Source: CBDBZL01 sp965213545 (GTDB lineage Bacteria > Pseudomonadota > Alphaproteobacteria > Sphingomonadales > Sphingomonadaceae). From it: DNA of 64,000 nucleotides. Below, one piece after another: positions 31,379 through 43,816 of the stretch; position 1 is the first letter of the stretch; each line of letters begins with the position of its first letter. The position numbers and the translations under genes were made by a program. A model generated the notes under the pieces. It was not told where the DNA came from, did not search any database, and saw only the letters and a list, made by a program, of their open reading frames with translations. The stretch lies in NCBI GenBank assembly GCA_965213545.1, contig CBDBZL010000001.1, positions 310,001-374,000 on the forward strand. Reading direction: 5' to 3'.

Positions 31379-32317
31379 ATGCAACCCTGGCTAGCGGCGG
31401 TGCTTGTCACCGCCGCCGCCTGGCTTGCCGCCTGCGACCGGGTCGACTGGGTCACCCAAAACGACTGGCCGCCCCCCGCGCCCGCCTTATGGGAGGTGCG
31501 CAAAGAAGAGCGGACGGTCGCCTACCTTTTCGGTACCATCCATGCGCTTCCCCCCGGGCTCAACTGGCGAAGCGCAGCGCTCGAGCGCGCGCTTGCGCGT
31601 TCCGGAGTGCTGGTGGTGGAGATCGCCCGGCTCAGCGACGCATCGGGCCGCGCAACGGCGTTCGACGCGCTCTCTCACACGGCGGACCTGCCTCCGCTCC
31701 CCCGCCGGGTACCGCCCGCCTCCGCTCCCCAGATAGCCGCGCTGCTCGATCGCGCCGGGATGGAGGCGGGCGACTTTACCGACACCGAGACCTGGGCGGC
31801 GGCGCTGGTCCTGGCTTCGGCGACACGGACGGGCGACAGTGCTGCCGGGGTGGACCGCGCCCTCATCGACGAGGCGGACAATGTGTTCGGCCTGGAAAGC
31901 CATGCCGATCAATTCGCGCGTTTCGATGCCCTGTCGCAAGGGGCTCAGGGCCAGCTTCTGCTTGGGGTGGCGGGCGATGCCGGTACGGATCCCGCGCCGC
32001 GGGTCGAGGCCTGGCTTACCGGCGACCTGGCCGCATTGGAGCAGCTGGCGATGGCTCCTATCTCGGCCAGTCCCGAACTCACCGCTGCGCTGGTCACCCG
32101 GCCCAACCAGGTTTGGCTGGCTCGCATCGTGGCGCTTATCGAGCAAGACCGCACTCCGTTCGTGGCGGTGGGTGCTGGTCACATGATCGGCCCGGGTGGT
32201 CTGCCGGCGCTGCTTTCGCGACGCGGCTACCAGGTGCGCCGACCGGACCAGGACAGGCGTCAGGCGCGCGCCGCGCATCCGCCCGTCCGGCTTGCATCGC
32301 GCCCCTCCCCCCGCTAA
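31379..32317 (+). CDS. TraB/GumN family lipoprotein, paralogue
   Basis: A 312-aa second TraB/GumN protein right after the first (5-bp gap). The N-terminus MQPWLAAVLVTAAAWLAAC has a lipobox (LAAC), so it is likely a lipoprotein. VAYLFGTIHALPPGLNW and FVAVGAGHMIGPGGLPALL repeat the GT-H and GxGH signatures. The C-terminal tail is basic and low in complexity. The pair probably arose by duplication, with one soluble periplasmic and one membrane-anchored product. Confidence 0.85.
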   Translation: MQPWLAAVLVTAAAWLAACDRVDWVTQNDWPPPAPALWEVRKEERTVAYLFGTIHALPPGLNWRSAALERALARSGVLVVEIARLSDASGRATAFDALSHTADLPPLPRRVPPASAPQIAALLDRAGMEAGDFTDTETWAAALVLASATRTGDSAAGVDRALIDEADNVFGLESHADQFARFDALSQGAQGQLLLGVAGDAGTDPAPRVEAWLTGDLAALEQLAMAPISASPELTAALVTRPNQVWLARIVALIEQDRTPFVAVGAGHMIGPGGLPALLSRRGYQVRRPDQDRRQARAAHPPVRLASRPSPR

Positions 32318-32397
32318 GCGCCCCACCTTCCCCCATGGTCATCCCTGGAGGCGTGGCGGGGAAGTTCTAATCACGTGAACCCGAAAGGCTTAGTCTT

Positions 32398-33084
32398 ATG
32401 AGCGATGCTCTGACCCTGCCGGCCGAGGCGCGCGAGCGGGCGGGCAAGGGAGCCTCCCGTGCATTGCGTCGCGAGGGCCGGACCCCCGCCGTCATCTATG
32501 GCGGCAAGGAGGAACCCACCTCCATCCATATCGAGGAGCGGGTGCTGCGCCGCCAGCTCGGCACCGGGCACTTCATGAATTCGGTCGTCGAGATCGAGCT
32601 TGCCGGAAAGACGCTGCGCACCTTGCCCAAGGACGTGGCCCTCGATCCGGTGACCGATCGACCGCTGCATGTCGATTTCTTCCGCCTGGCCAAGGGCGCG
32701 CGAATAGAGGTGGCGGTGCCGGTGGTGTTCACCAACGAGGAAGCCAGCCCGGGCTTGAAGAAGGGCGGCGTGCTCAACGTGGTGCGTCACGAACTAGAGC
32801 TGGTCTGCCCGGCCGACGCCATCCCATCCCAAATCAGCATCGATGTCACCGGGCTCGAGGTGGGCGATGCGATCCACATCAGCCGGCTGACCTTGCCCGA
32901 GGGTGCCGAGAGCGCCATCACCGACCGCGATTTCACCATCGCCACCATTGTCGCACCGAGCGCGCTTCGTAGGTCCGAGAGCGAGCAGACGGGCGAGGAC
33001 ATGGAGCCGGGCGAAACCGCCGCGACCGAGCAGGGCCCCGACGCGGACGCTGCCCAAGAGCAGGAAGAGAAATCCGAAGACTGA
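32398..33084 (+). CDS. rplY: 50S ribosomal protein L25 (CTC form)
   Basis: A 228-aa L25/Ctc protein binding 5S rRNA. The N-terminal L25 domain (GASRALRREGRTPAVIYGG) is followed by the beta-barrel TL5-type domain (VLNVVRHELELVCPADAIP, DVTGLEVGDAIHISRL) and an acidic C-terminal tail. The pth gene follows 93 bp downstream, the usual bacterial rplY-pth pairing. Confidence 0.94.
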   Translation: MSDALTLPAEARERAGKGASRALRREGRTPAVIYGGKEEPTSIHIEERVLRRQLGTGHFMNSVVEIELAGKTLRTLPKDVALDPVTDRPLHVDFFRLAKGARIEVAVPVVFTNEEASPGLKKGGVLNVVRHELELVCPADAIPSQISIDVTGLEVGDAIHISRLTLPEGAESAITDRDFTIATIVAPSALRRSESEQTGEDMEPGETAATEQGPDADAAQEQEEKSED

Positions 33085-33177
33085 CCTCGCTTCATATTCG
33101 TCATTACCAGCGCGCCGGCCCCTTTCGAGGTGGCCGGCGCTTTGCTTTCGGGGCGGCGCTCGCCTAGGCCTTGCGCG

Positions 33178-33759
33178 ATGCAGCTATGGGTCGGCCTTGG
33201 CAATCCTGGTCCGCGCTATGCGCTGCACCGGCACAATGTCGGTTTCATGGCCGCCGACGTCATTGCCGACATGCATGAATTCGGCCCGGTGCAGAAGAAG
33301 TTTGCCGGCTGGTTGCAGGAAGGGCGGATCGGCGCAGGGGCGGGTTCGATCAAGGTGCTGCTGCTCAAGCCCGCCACCTTCATGAACGAAAGCGGCATGG
33401 CGGTTGGCGAGGCGATGCGCTTCTACAAGCTGGGCATCGACAGCCTCACCGTGTTTCATGACGAGCTCGATCTGGCACCGTTCAGGATCAGAGTGAAGCG
33501 CGGCGGCGGCACCGCCGGGCATAACGGCCTGCGCTCGATCGATCGGCATCTCGGGAGCGATTTTCGGCGCGTGCGGATCGGCATCGGCCACCCCGGTCAC
33601 AAGGACCGCGTAACCGGCCATGTGCTGGGAAATTACGCGAAGGCCGAGTACGACCTGCTCAGCGACATGCTGGCCGCGCTCGGCGCCGGGGCCGCCCGGC
33701 TCGCCGCGGGTGATGATGCACGCTTCACAAGCGATTTCGCGCTGCGCATGCAGGGGTGA
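33178..33759 (+). CDS. pth: Peptidyl-tRNA hydrolase
   Basis: A 193-aa enzyme that recycles peptidyl-tRNA released from stalled ribosomes. WVGLGNPGPRYALHRHNVGF contains the conserved Asn and catalytic His; the Asp is in FHDELDLAP and the second Asn in GGGTAGHNGLRSI. PATFMNESGMAV is also typical. ATG 33178 (MQLWVGLGNPG) is chosen over the longer frame from 33130. Confidence 0.95.
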   Translation: MQLWVGLGNPGPRYALHRHNVGFMAADVIADMHEFGPVQKKFAGWLQEGRIGAGAGSIKVLLLKPATFMNESGMAVGEAMRFYKLGIDSLTVFHDELDLAPFRIRVKRGGGTAGHNGLRSIDRHLGSDFRRVRIGIGHPGHKDRVTGHVLGNYAKAEYDLLSDMLAALGAGAARLAAGDDARFTSDFALRMQG

Positions 33760-33904
33760 ACTGCGGGGCTGGAATTGGATTGCTTGCGACTGCCTGGTTT
33801 CGTCCGAAAGGAGGGCGTTTTCCCGGCTGCCTCTTTACTGTTTATAGGATATCTGGAAACTCTTTAAACCGATGGTCCGGAACCGCAGATCGGAGATTGG
33901 TTCA

Positions 33905-34702
33905 ATGACGGCATTCCGTCCTCGTGCCCTGGCTTGTTCCATGCTCGTCGCCGTTCTGACAAGCTCTGGCGCGGCAGCACAAAGCACCATTCCGGTACCG
34001 GCACTCGATCCTTATACCACGTCGATTGAATTCGGCCGTCAGAATGCTCAAACCATCAGAGACGACGAAGGCGAAAGTCCCACACCGCCGGTGTTCGACG
34101 GCTCTGCGTTTGCCGTGAGCCTCGCCTCGACATTGGGCCAGTCTGGCGGCGGACGCACGCGCGCCGAGATCGACACGTCATTCAAGAACGATCAAAGCCG
34201 CACGCGTCAAAACCTGCGCTCTTTTGTGGCCAGGACACCCAACGTCGAGGCGCGCGCCGATATTGAGCGCATCATTGCCGCTCGACCAGCCCTGATACAG
34301 GACATCCGGCAGTCAATCGAGCCATACGGGCTGGGCTCGCATGATGTTGCAGATGCCTACGCCTTTTGGTGGATTAACGCCTGGCTGGTTGCGAACAAAA
34401 AGGACGAGGACCCGAGCCCAGAAACTATCGCTATTGTCGAACGCCAGGTTCGCAATGCCCTTGCGTCATCGCCTGGTTTTGCCATGACCGTCGATGCTGA
34501 TCGTCAGGAATATGCCGAAGCTCTCCTGGTGCAAGGAACCTTGCTGTCGTCCACGTTCGAGCAATGGAAGGCCGACCCCAACATGCTCGATCAACTCGCG
34601 GAAGCGGCGCGCAAAGGCGCAATCGCAAGTGGCGTGGATCTTTCTTTGATGACCCTAACACGCGACGGTTTTGTCCCGCGCGAGAAAGCTGATGCATCGT
34701 AA
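33905..34702 (+). CDS. Exported protein of unknown function (265 aa)
   Basis: Start ATG 33905 gives a signal peptide (MTAFRPRALACSMLVAVLTS, cleavage near AAAQ). The mature part is mostly helical: RTRAEIDTSFKNDQSRTRQN, then DVADAYAFWWINAWLVANKK and a C-terminal EYAEALLVQGTLLSSTFEQW. I recognise the pattern from a DUF6683-like family but cannot assign a function. Codon use is noticeably less GC-biased than in neighbouring genes, hinting at later acquisition. It stands alone between pth and ychF. Confidence 0.72.
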   Translation: MTAFRPRALACSMLVAVLTSSGAAAQSTIPVPALDPYTTSIEFGRQNAQTIRDDEGESPTPPVFDGSAFAVSLASTLGQSGGGRTRAEIDTSFKNDQSRTRQNLRSFVARTPNVEARADIERIIAARPALIQDIRQSIEPYGLGSHDVADAYAFWWINAWLVANKKDEDPSPETIAIVERQVRNALASSPGFAMTVDADRQEYAEALLVQGTLLSSTFEQWKADPNMLDQLAEAARKGAIASGVDLSLMTLTRDGFVPREKADAS

Positions 34703-34883
34703 AGCCAAACCAATGGCGCTAATATAGAATTCAGTTGTGCCTTCGACATTAGGATCGGGAGCCCAAAAAGGGGTCGCATAACGGGTCTTGGGGTCATAAA
34801 CCGCCAATCGCCGGCTGACCCGAACCTAGCATTCCTAGTCGCCCCCGCCTATCCGAGCCATCACATCGGATCAGGGAGCAAAC

Positions 34884-35984
34884 ATGGGTTTCAGATGCGG
34901 AATTGTCGGCCTGCCCAATGTGGGCAAATCGACGTTGTTCAATGCGTTGACGCAGACGCAGGCGGCGCAGGCGGCGAATTATCCGTTCTGCACCATCGAG
35001 CCCAATATCGGTCAGGTCGCGGTGCCCGATCCGCGGCTGGAACGCATCGCCGCCATCGCCAAGAGCGCCAAGGTGGTTCCCACGCAGCTAGCCTTTGTCG
35101 ATATTGCCGGCCTGGTGCGCGGCGCAAGCAAGGGCGAAGGGCTGGGCAACCAGTTCCTTGGCCATATCCGCGAGGTCGATGCCATCGTCCACGTGCTGCG
35201 CTGTTTCGAGGATGACGATATCCAGCATGTCGACAACAGGATCGACCCCATCGCCGATGCCGAGGTGGTGGAGACAGAACTGATGCTGGCGGACCTCGAA
35301 AGCCTGGAAAAGCGCGTCCCGGCGGCGCAGAAACGGGCGACCGGGGGCGACAAGGAAGCCAGGCTCGCCGCTACCGTCCTGGGTCAGGCGCTGGCATTGC
35401 TGCGCGAGGGGCGACCTGCCCGGCTGGTCGAACCCCAGAGCGAGGATGAAGCGCGGGTGTTCGCCCAGGCCCAGCTCTTGACCGCCAAGCCCGTGCTCTA
35501 TGTCTGCAATGTGAGCGAGGCGGACGCGGCCACGGGCAATGCGCTGAGCTCGAAGGTGTTCGACAAGGCGGCCGGCGAGGGCGCGGAGGCGGTGGTGGTC
35601 TCAGCGGCGATCGAGGCCGAGCTGGTCGCCATGTCGCCGGAGGAACGCACCGAATATCTCGCCGAACTGGGCCTCGAGGAGACCGGCCTTACCCGGGTGA
35701 TCCGCGCCGGCTATGCGCTGCTCGGCCTCAAGACCTTCTTTACCGCCGGTCCGAAAGAGGCGCGCGCCTGGACGGTGGAAACAGACGCGAAGGCACCCCA
35801 GGCGGCAGGCGCGATCCATTCGGATTTCGAACGTGGCTTCATCCGCGCAGAAACCATCGCCTTTGATGATTACCTTGCTCTGGGAGGCGAGACCGGCGCG
35901 CGCGAGGCGGGGCGGCTGCGGCAGGAAGGCAAGGACTATACCGTGGCCGATGGCGACGTGCTGTTGTTCAAGTTCAACGTCTAG
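34884..35984 (+). CDS. ychF: Ribosome-binding ATPase YchF
   Basis: A 366-aa Obg-family NTPase that prefers ATP. The P-loop is GLPNVGKSTLFNAL at the N-terminus, switch and G3 region FVDIAGLVRGASKGEGLGNQ, and the nucleotide-specificity segment PVLYVCNVSE replaces the usual NKxD. The C-terminal TGS domain (LKTFFTAGPKEARAW) is complete. It is a conserved regulator of translation and oxidative stress. Confidence 0.95.
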   Translation: MGFRCGIVGLPNVGKSTLFNALTQTQAAQAANYPFCTIEPNIGQVAVPDPRLERIAAIAKSAKVVPTQLAFVDIAGLVRGASKGEGLGNQFLGHIREVDAIVHVLRCFEDDDIQHVDNRIDPIADAEVVETELMLADLESLEKRVPAAQKRATGGDKEARLAATVLGQALALLREGRPARLVEPQSEDEARVFAQAQLLTAKPVLYVCNVSEADAATGNALSSKVFDKAAGEGAEAVVVSAAIEAELVAMSPEERTEYLAELGLEETGLTRVIRAGYALLGLKTFFTAGPKEARAWTVETDAKAPQAAGAIHSDFERGFIRAETIAFDDYLALGGETGAREAGRLRQEGKDYTVADGDVLLFKFNV

Positions 35985-36075
35985 GAAGCGCCAGTCAGGC
36001 TAGCCGAGATCAAGGACGCGCCTACCGTCAGACATGTTGGCGCCCAAGCTGCCTTAACGCATCATGTTATAGCGC

Positions 36076-36118
36076 AAAAAGGCGGGGGGCGCGGTCCTAC
36101 CGGACACGCGCCCCCGCC
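36076..36118 (-). terminator. Intrinsic terminator of the TPR-protein gene
   Basis: GGCGGGGGGCGCG (36081-36093) pairs with CGCGCCCCCGCC (36107-36118) with one bulge, and GTCC pairs with GGAC around a TACC loop. On the minus strand the stem is followed by TTTTT (36080-36076), a classic rho-independent signal 20 bp after the stop at 36138. Confidence 0.8.
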
Positions 36119-36137
36119 CCACTTTATTCCGCCCGCA

Positions 36138-37448
36138 TCAGCCGCCTTGTGCCGGCATCGCGGTCTGCCCGCGCGACTGGGTGTAGAGCGACCACATCTG
36201 CGCGATCGGAGCACGCTGGCCACCCACCTGTTCGAAATTGCCCTGCGCCTCGGCAAACTTGCCCTGCTTGGCCTGGGCGATGCCTATCCTGGTGAGCATC
36301 TCGTCGCGGTCGGGGTGGCCCTTGTCGAGCGCCAGCTGATACATCGCCTCGGCCTGTGCGAAATCATCGAGCGAGAATAGCACATCGCCCGCTTCGGAAG
36401 CATAGCGCGGATCGCTCTGCGAATTCGCCTCGCGGATCATCGTGGGGGCGTTGCTCCTGTCCTGCGGCGCACGCTGATCGACGATCGACTTGACCTCAGT
36501 GTAGTAGGTATCGCCGGTGTCGAACTGCCCCGCGGCAAGACCCGATGCGAGCACGTCGCTCACCTCGTTCGACATGACCCGAGGGTCCGCCGCTTCGATA
36601 TAGGTGACGAACTCGGCGCGCTGCGACAACGTGCCCGTCTCACGCATAAGGCGCAGAAGATCGAGCTGCTGTTGCGGGGTGAACTCCTTCAACTGATACA
36701 GGATCTGCAGCGAATTCATCCAGTTGCGCTCGGTCGGGTAGCTCACGAGCAGCTCGTTAGAGATACGCAGCGCCTGATCGGCCTGTTCGTCGTCATAGGC
36801 GCTCTGCAATGCGCGCAGCAGCCACCGCTCGGGAACCTGCTGCCCCGCCGCGCGACGCTTTTCCGACTCCTGCGTGACATAGGCAATGCCACCCGCATTG
36901 TCGCCGCCGGCAAAATAGCTCTCTGCGATGAGGCCGGGGATATCGGCGTCGGGCGCGGAGTAGCCTGCCGCCTGCGCCGCCTCCAGTGAAGCGCGCGCGG
37001 CGGTGTAGTCCTTCGCATTGAAGGCCCGTCCGGCGATGGAATAATGGATCTGGCCCAACCGTTCGGGCTCCACCCTGCCGCTGGCGACCATCACTTCCAG
37101 CCCGTGGCGCTGCAGCTGCTCGTCGCTCGCCTTGGTGCCCGCGGCAAGGATCAGGTTGCCCGCGGCAAACTGATCGTCGGGTGTCTGGGCGGCCGACAGC
37201 AGGCCAGGGAACTGACCGCGCAGCGTGGCGATATCCGCGCTGTCCGCGTTCACCGCATCGGCAAGGGGCTGATAGACGGCGACAAAGTCTTGCGAATAAT
37301 CGCGCTTGATCTCGTCCTGCGCCGCTGCCGGAACCGCGGTCAACGCCGTTCCGGTGATCGCAACGGCGGTCATCGCCGCGCCTGCCGCCAGTGCCCAGAT
37401 CAGCTTGTCCCGCGCCGAGCGGCGCGCCGAATTCAAAGATCGAAACAT
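36138..37448 (-). CDS. Exported TPR-like repeat protein (436 aa)
   Basis: The N-terminus (basic, then DKLIWALAAGAAMTAVAITG, ending VPAAAQ) looks like a signal peptide or signal anchor. The rest is a solenoid of helix pairs resembling tetratricopeptide repeats, clearest at YSIAGRAFNAKDYTAARASL and ASEAGDVLFSLDDFAQAEAM (near 350). Similar proteins occur widely in Sphingomonadales without assigned function. It would act in the periplasm or at the membrane as a scaffold. It is divergent from gyrA with ~280 bp between starts and has its own terminator. Confidence 0.8.
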   Translation of the reverse strand: MFRSLNSARRSARDKLIWALAAGAAMTAVAITGTALTAVPAAAQDEIKRDYSQDFVAVYQPLADAVNADSADIATLRGQFPGLLSAAQTPDDQFAAGNLILAAGTKASDEQLQRHGLEVMVASGRVEPERLGQIHYSIAGRAFNAKDYTAARASLEAAQAAGYSAPDADIPGLIAESYFAGGDNAGGIAYVTQESEKRRAAGQQVPERWLLRALQSAYDDEQADQALRISNELLVSYPTERNWMNSLQILYQLKEFTPQQQLDLLRLMRETGTLSQRAEFVTYIEAADPRVMSNEVSDVLASGLAAGQFDTGDTYYTEVKSIVDQRAPQDRSNAPTMIREANSQSDPRYASEAGDVLFSLDDFAQAEAMYQLALDKGHPDRDEMLTRIGIAQAKQGKFAEAQGNFEQVGGQRAPIAQMWSLYTQSRGQTAMPAQGG

Positions 37449-37729
37449 CGAACATCATCTCCATGTGCGCCCTAGCCGTAGCCGGAAGAGCGCTGATTGC
37501 TCCTCGTGACAATGCGCGAGTGGGTGAATTGGCACCCTATTGGTCGCGCGCTGAACCGCAATTTAACGTCGCGCATGGTCCTGGTCGGCATCCGCACGGC
37601 TTCTGTGATGTGGAAAACGGTGGCAAATCCCCTGCCCTCCAGGCACGCAAGCTGGCCTCTGGCCCCTGCTTGCCCTAGGTTGATCCAGGGTCTTTGATCC
37701 CCAACAGCAGCGAAAGCCCCCCACCTCCC

Positions 37730-40552
<2,823 letters not shown>

Positions 40553-40636
40553 CGCCCGCCAAGCCTCCGCTGCGTATAAGGGCGTTAACCCCTTTGAAAC
40601 TTCGCGGCGATAACAAGGGGGTGTGAACGAGCGAAC

Positions 40637-41329
40637 ATGAGAGCGATCCTTCTCCTGCTGGCCTTGATCGCGCCTTTCGGCTCGGCGAGCGCGCAGCATC
40701 CCTTGGTCGCGGAAAAGCTTGAGACCTGGAACGCCGCCGCCCCGGTGTTGGACCGCACCGTTCTGGAAGCGCAAATCCGCAACAAGGCGCTCGAGATCCA
40801 TGGCGCGGACGGCGGCTGCGGCGGTTCCAGGATCGAGATCGATGCGGTCACCCCGGCGACGGCTGACCGGAATACATTCAACGCCGTCGTTCGCGGCACG
40901 ATGCGCAACGCCTGGTTCGTGACGGCGCGGATGCCAGGGTGCGACGATGCCCCCGTGCGGTTCATGGTGATGCAAGCCGCGGACGCAAGCCTGCGCACGA
41001 TCAGGGTCAACCGAGGAACGTCCCACGCCTGGGAATCGCTGATCGGCGATACGCTTCCTCTGGTGCAGCTCAGTGCAATGGCAACCCTGGCCCGAGAAGG
41101 GACCGATTGCAGCGGTGAGCGCGCGGTGCTGGGGGTGACGCGGATCGCATCGGAAGAACCGGGTCTTGGCGATGAGACTTTCGGCATCCGCTACGAAGGA
41201 CGCTGGAGCGAGATCCGGCCGATCGAAATTTGTGGCAGGAGGATCGAGTTCTCGGTCGACTTTACCGCCGATGGTGATGGCGGCGCCCATATTCATATTC
41301 CGGGGGAGCAGATACGGATCACTTCCTGA
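40637..41329 (+). CDS. Exported protein of unknown function (230 aa)
   Basis: A signal peptide (MRAILLLLALIAPFGSASAQ) leads a mature region without recognised domain. Three features stand out: GGCGGSRIEIDAVTPAT, a likely disulfide pair (TARMPGCDDAP and EGTDCSGERAV), and a C-terminal strand-rich segment RIEFSVDFTADGDGGAHIHI. This repeated beta pattern suggests a small beta-sandwich. It follows gyrA by 84 bp and may share its transcript. Confidence 0.72.
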   Translation: MRAILLLLALIAPFGSASAQHPLVAEKLETWNAAAPVLDRTVLEAQIRNKALEIHGADGGCGGSRIEIDAVTPATADRNTFNAVVRGTMRNAWFVTARMPGCDDAPVRFMVMQAADASLRTIRVNRGTSHAWESLIGDTLPLVQLSAMATLAREGTDCSGERAVLGVTRIASEEPGLGDETFGIRYEGRWSEIRPIEICGRRIEFSVDFTADGDGGAHIHIPGEQIRITS

Positions 41330-41470
41330 TCGGTGCTGGGAGACCGACTCCTGACCGGCGCTAGGTGAACGCGCAAACGCCGGAAAAACGGTTTCTCCTG
41401 CCCGCCCAGCCGTAGCCGTGACCCCGCCGCCCGGCGATCGGGCGGCAGCGTCGACGGACATGGCCCTATC

Positions 41471-42466
41471 TCAGGCGAAGGTGAGGTTCGCCTTCGCGCC
41501 GCGCTTCGACCGCCGAACTGCCGCGCCCACCGCACCGAAGCCAAGCAGCATCATCATCCATGTGGCGGGCTCGGGTATCGCGGCCGGGCCGGCGGCGGCA
41601 AGCTGCCGGGCGATCACGGCGTAGCCCTCCTCGGTCGGGTGGACGTTGCCGATGGGCGCAAGCCCGTTGTCGAACTGCGAATAGGGCGGCGGCGTGACGT
41701 CGCCGTTGCCCACCTCGTCGATAAAGGTCAGCTCCGCCTCACGCCCGACGAACGGCGTGGCGGTGTCGACATAGATGCCGTTGTAGCGCACGGCGAAATC
41801 CTTGATGATGGCGTTCAGCTGCGGTCCGCCGGCGGCGAAGATGGGCGTAGCGGGATTGGGCGTCGCATTGTCATCGGCGGGAAAGGGGTTGTAGTAATTG
41901 AGCAGATACAGGTCGGCCGCCGGCGCAACCTCGCGAATTTGCGCCAGCACGGCGCCGTAGGTGTCGCGATAGCGGTCCAGCGTGGGTCCGAGCGCGGCCA
42001 GCGCCGCATCGGGCGGAAGCGCGGACAGCGCCGCGAGCTCGTTGAACCCCAAGGTGATCGAGATCGTGCTGATCGTATCGCCCGCGCTCTTCACCTCGGC
42101 CGCGCGTTGCCGGAACATTTCGCTCTGGGTCATCGGGGTCGGACCCGAATAGTTGGTGTTCTGAAGCGCCAGCGGCAGGTCGCCGCGGCCGACCACCGGC
42201 GGGGTCCGCCCGAAGCCGGTGAAGAAGCTGGAGGAGGTCTCCCCGTCGATCGCCAGATTGATGACGTTCACCGGGTTGCCCGAGCGCGCGGCGAGCGCGG
42301 TGGCGAAGTCGTCCACATAGCCCCTGACACCGTCGGAGGGAATATATCGCAGGTCAGTTTCTCCGAACGTTAACGAATCGCCCAGCGCGATGTAGGTCGC
42401 GGCCGAAACAGGACTTGAAAGACCGACCGACGCCGCAATGACAATCGCGGCAAACTGATTACGCAT
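41471..42466 (-). CDS. SGNH/GDSL hydrolase with PEP-CTERM tag
   Basis: A 331-aa exported esterase-type enzyme. After a signal peptide (MRNQFAAIVIAASVGLSSPV) come block I YIALGDSLTFGE with the nucleophile Ser, block II Gly in NLAIDGETSSS, block III TLGFNELAAL (Asn), and the catalytic His in NVHPTEEGY. A C-terminal PEP-CTERM tag follows: AIPEPATWMMMLLGFGAVGA, then RRSKRG. The enzyme is probably held on the cell surface or exopolysaccharide and de-esterifies a glycan or lipid. It is the second PEP-CTERM protein in the window. Confidence 0.88.
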   Translation of the reverse strand: MRNQFAAIVIAASVGLSSPVSAATYIALGDSLTFGETDLRYIPSDGVRGYVDDFATALAARSGNPVNVINLAIDGETSSSFFTGFGRTPPVVGRGDLPLALQNTNYSGPTPMTQSEMFRQRAAEVKSAGDTISTISITLGFNELAALSALPPDAALAALGPTLDRYRDTYGAVLAQIREVAPAADLYLLNYYNPFPADDNATPNPATPIFAAGGPQLNAIIKDFAVRYNGIYVDTATPFVGREAELTFIDEVGNGDVTPPPYSQFDNGLAPIGNVHPTEEGYAVIARQLAAAGPAAIPEPATWMMMLLGFGAVGAAVRRSKRGAKANLTFA

Positions 42467-42837
42467 GGGATCATCCTTTACGCTGACGCAGAATTGACGA
42501 AACAGACCGCGGTGTGCCTGCCAGGACCGCTAACGAGGCCTCGTCCGGTGCAAACAGGCACCAAAGAGATAAGTGCCCAACTTTCTGATTATAGACGAAA
42601 TAATTTAGGTTTCGCCTGTCACCGGGTCATTCGGAGCCGGCGGAACCGGTTGGGCGAATGCCAGAATTAGGGATGGCGCGAACACCCTCGGCGGCGGTCC
42701 CTATCGGCCTCGCGAACGTGTCACCCTCCGCAACCGCCGATAGGTCCGAAAAGTGATGTTTTTGCCGTCGCTTCGGTGGATCGCCAGCACTATGGTTGCA
42801 GTCCGATCTGCGTCTTGCCAGAGCTCCCGGAGCACGA
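42467..42837. other. 371-bp divergent intergenic region
   Basis: It lies between the SGNH hydrolase gene and an exported-protein gene. An inverted repeat CCTATCGGC (42700-42708) / GCCGATAGG (42736-42744) with a 27-nt loop is the only clear structure. Bases 42575-42610 are AT-rich and may hold the hydrolase promoter. No gene or RNA is supported. Confidence 0.5.
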
Positions 42838-43815
42838 ATGATGGTGTCACCTTTTGCCCGAAGCATCGTGTGTTTGTGCTTGATGGCGAGCCTTTCCGCG
42901 GCGCCATCCCCTGCTTCCGCCCAACCCGACGTGTCCGGATCGAACCCGAACCAGGCCGAGATCATCTATGTCGAAGGTGGCGCAGTAGGCCTCGTTCCCC
43001 CGTCCTCGATGCGCCCTGCCGACGCCTTTGCCGGCTTCGTCGATGAAACGACCGGCGCGTCGATCATCATCACCGAGTTCCCGGCCGAAGCTTACCAGCA
43101 GCTCGGCTCGGCATTCAGTGCGGACACGCCCTTGCCCAACGGGCTCTCGCTAACAGGAGAACCTATGCCGGTAACGCTGGGCGACGGGTCGCCCGCGACG
43201 CTTTTCCAGGGAACCCAGGTTGCGCCGCAGGGCACCTATGCCAAATGGATCCTGATCGCAGGGGGGACCGATTTGACCGCGCTGGTTACCGCCCAGGTTC
43301 CTGTCGAAGATGCAGCGGCCCTCGAGCCGGAGATCCGCCGCGCGCTGACATCTCTCACCTTTCGCGCCCAGGCCGGGGCCGAGGCCGGTCTTGCCGCGCT
43401 GCCCTTTGTGATCGGGGACCGGGCGGGCTTCCGGCTGGTCCGCACGCTCTCGGGGGCGGGTGCCATCTTCACCGATGGTCCGCTGGACGTGGATCCCGAG
43501 GGCGCCCAGCCGCTGGCGTTGGTTGTCTCCTCGCTTGACGAGCAGCTCTATCCGGATCGCGCGGCTGCCGCCCGCAGGTTCCTTCTCTCCCTTGCCGGCA
43601 TGACGGACCTTGCCATCACCAGCGAACAGGCGGGCACCGGCACCTACCGTATCATCGCCACGGCCATGCAATCGGGCCGTCCCGTCACCCTGGTCCAGCA
43701 CGCGCATTTCGCCCCCGACGGAGGATATTTGCGCATCGTTTGCATCGCCTCGCGCTCGTTCGAACTTGTCGAGCGCTGCGATCGTCTCGCCGGCTCCACC
43801 CGTTTCCGGCGCTAA
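42838..43815 (+). CDS. Exported protein of unknown function (325 aa)
   Basis: Start ATG 42838 (MMVSPFARSIVCLCLMASLS) follows ggag by ~6 nt and gives a signal peptide cleaved near ASAQ. The mature part has regular alpha/beta segments (IIYVEGGAVGLVPPSSM, GASIIITEFPAEAYQQL, GYLRIVCIASRSFELVERC) with a C-terminal cysteine pair. The repeated FVDET/IIITEFPA and VDPEGAQPLALVVSSLDEQ segments suggest two copies of one fold. I recognise no family. Confidence 0.75.
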   Translation: MMVSPFARSIVCLCLMASLSAAPSPASAQPDVSGSNPNQAEIIYVEGGAVGLVPPSSMRPADAFAGFVDETTGASIIITEFPAEAYQQLGSAFSADTPLPNGLSLTGEPMPVTLGDGSPATLFQGTQVAPQGTYAKWILIAGGTDLTALVTAQVPVEDAAALEPEIRRALTSLTFRAQAGAEAGLAALPFVIGDRAGFRLVRTLSGAGAIFTDGPLDVDPEGAQPLALVVSSLDEQLYPDRAAAARRFLLSLAGMTDLAITSEQAGTGTYRIIATAMQSGRPVTLVQHAHFAPDGGYLRIVCIASRSFELVERCDRLAGSTRFRR

Positions 43816-43816
43816 G

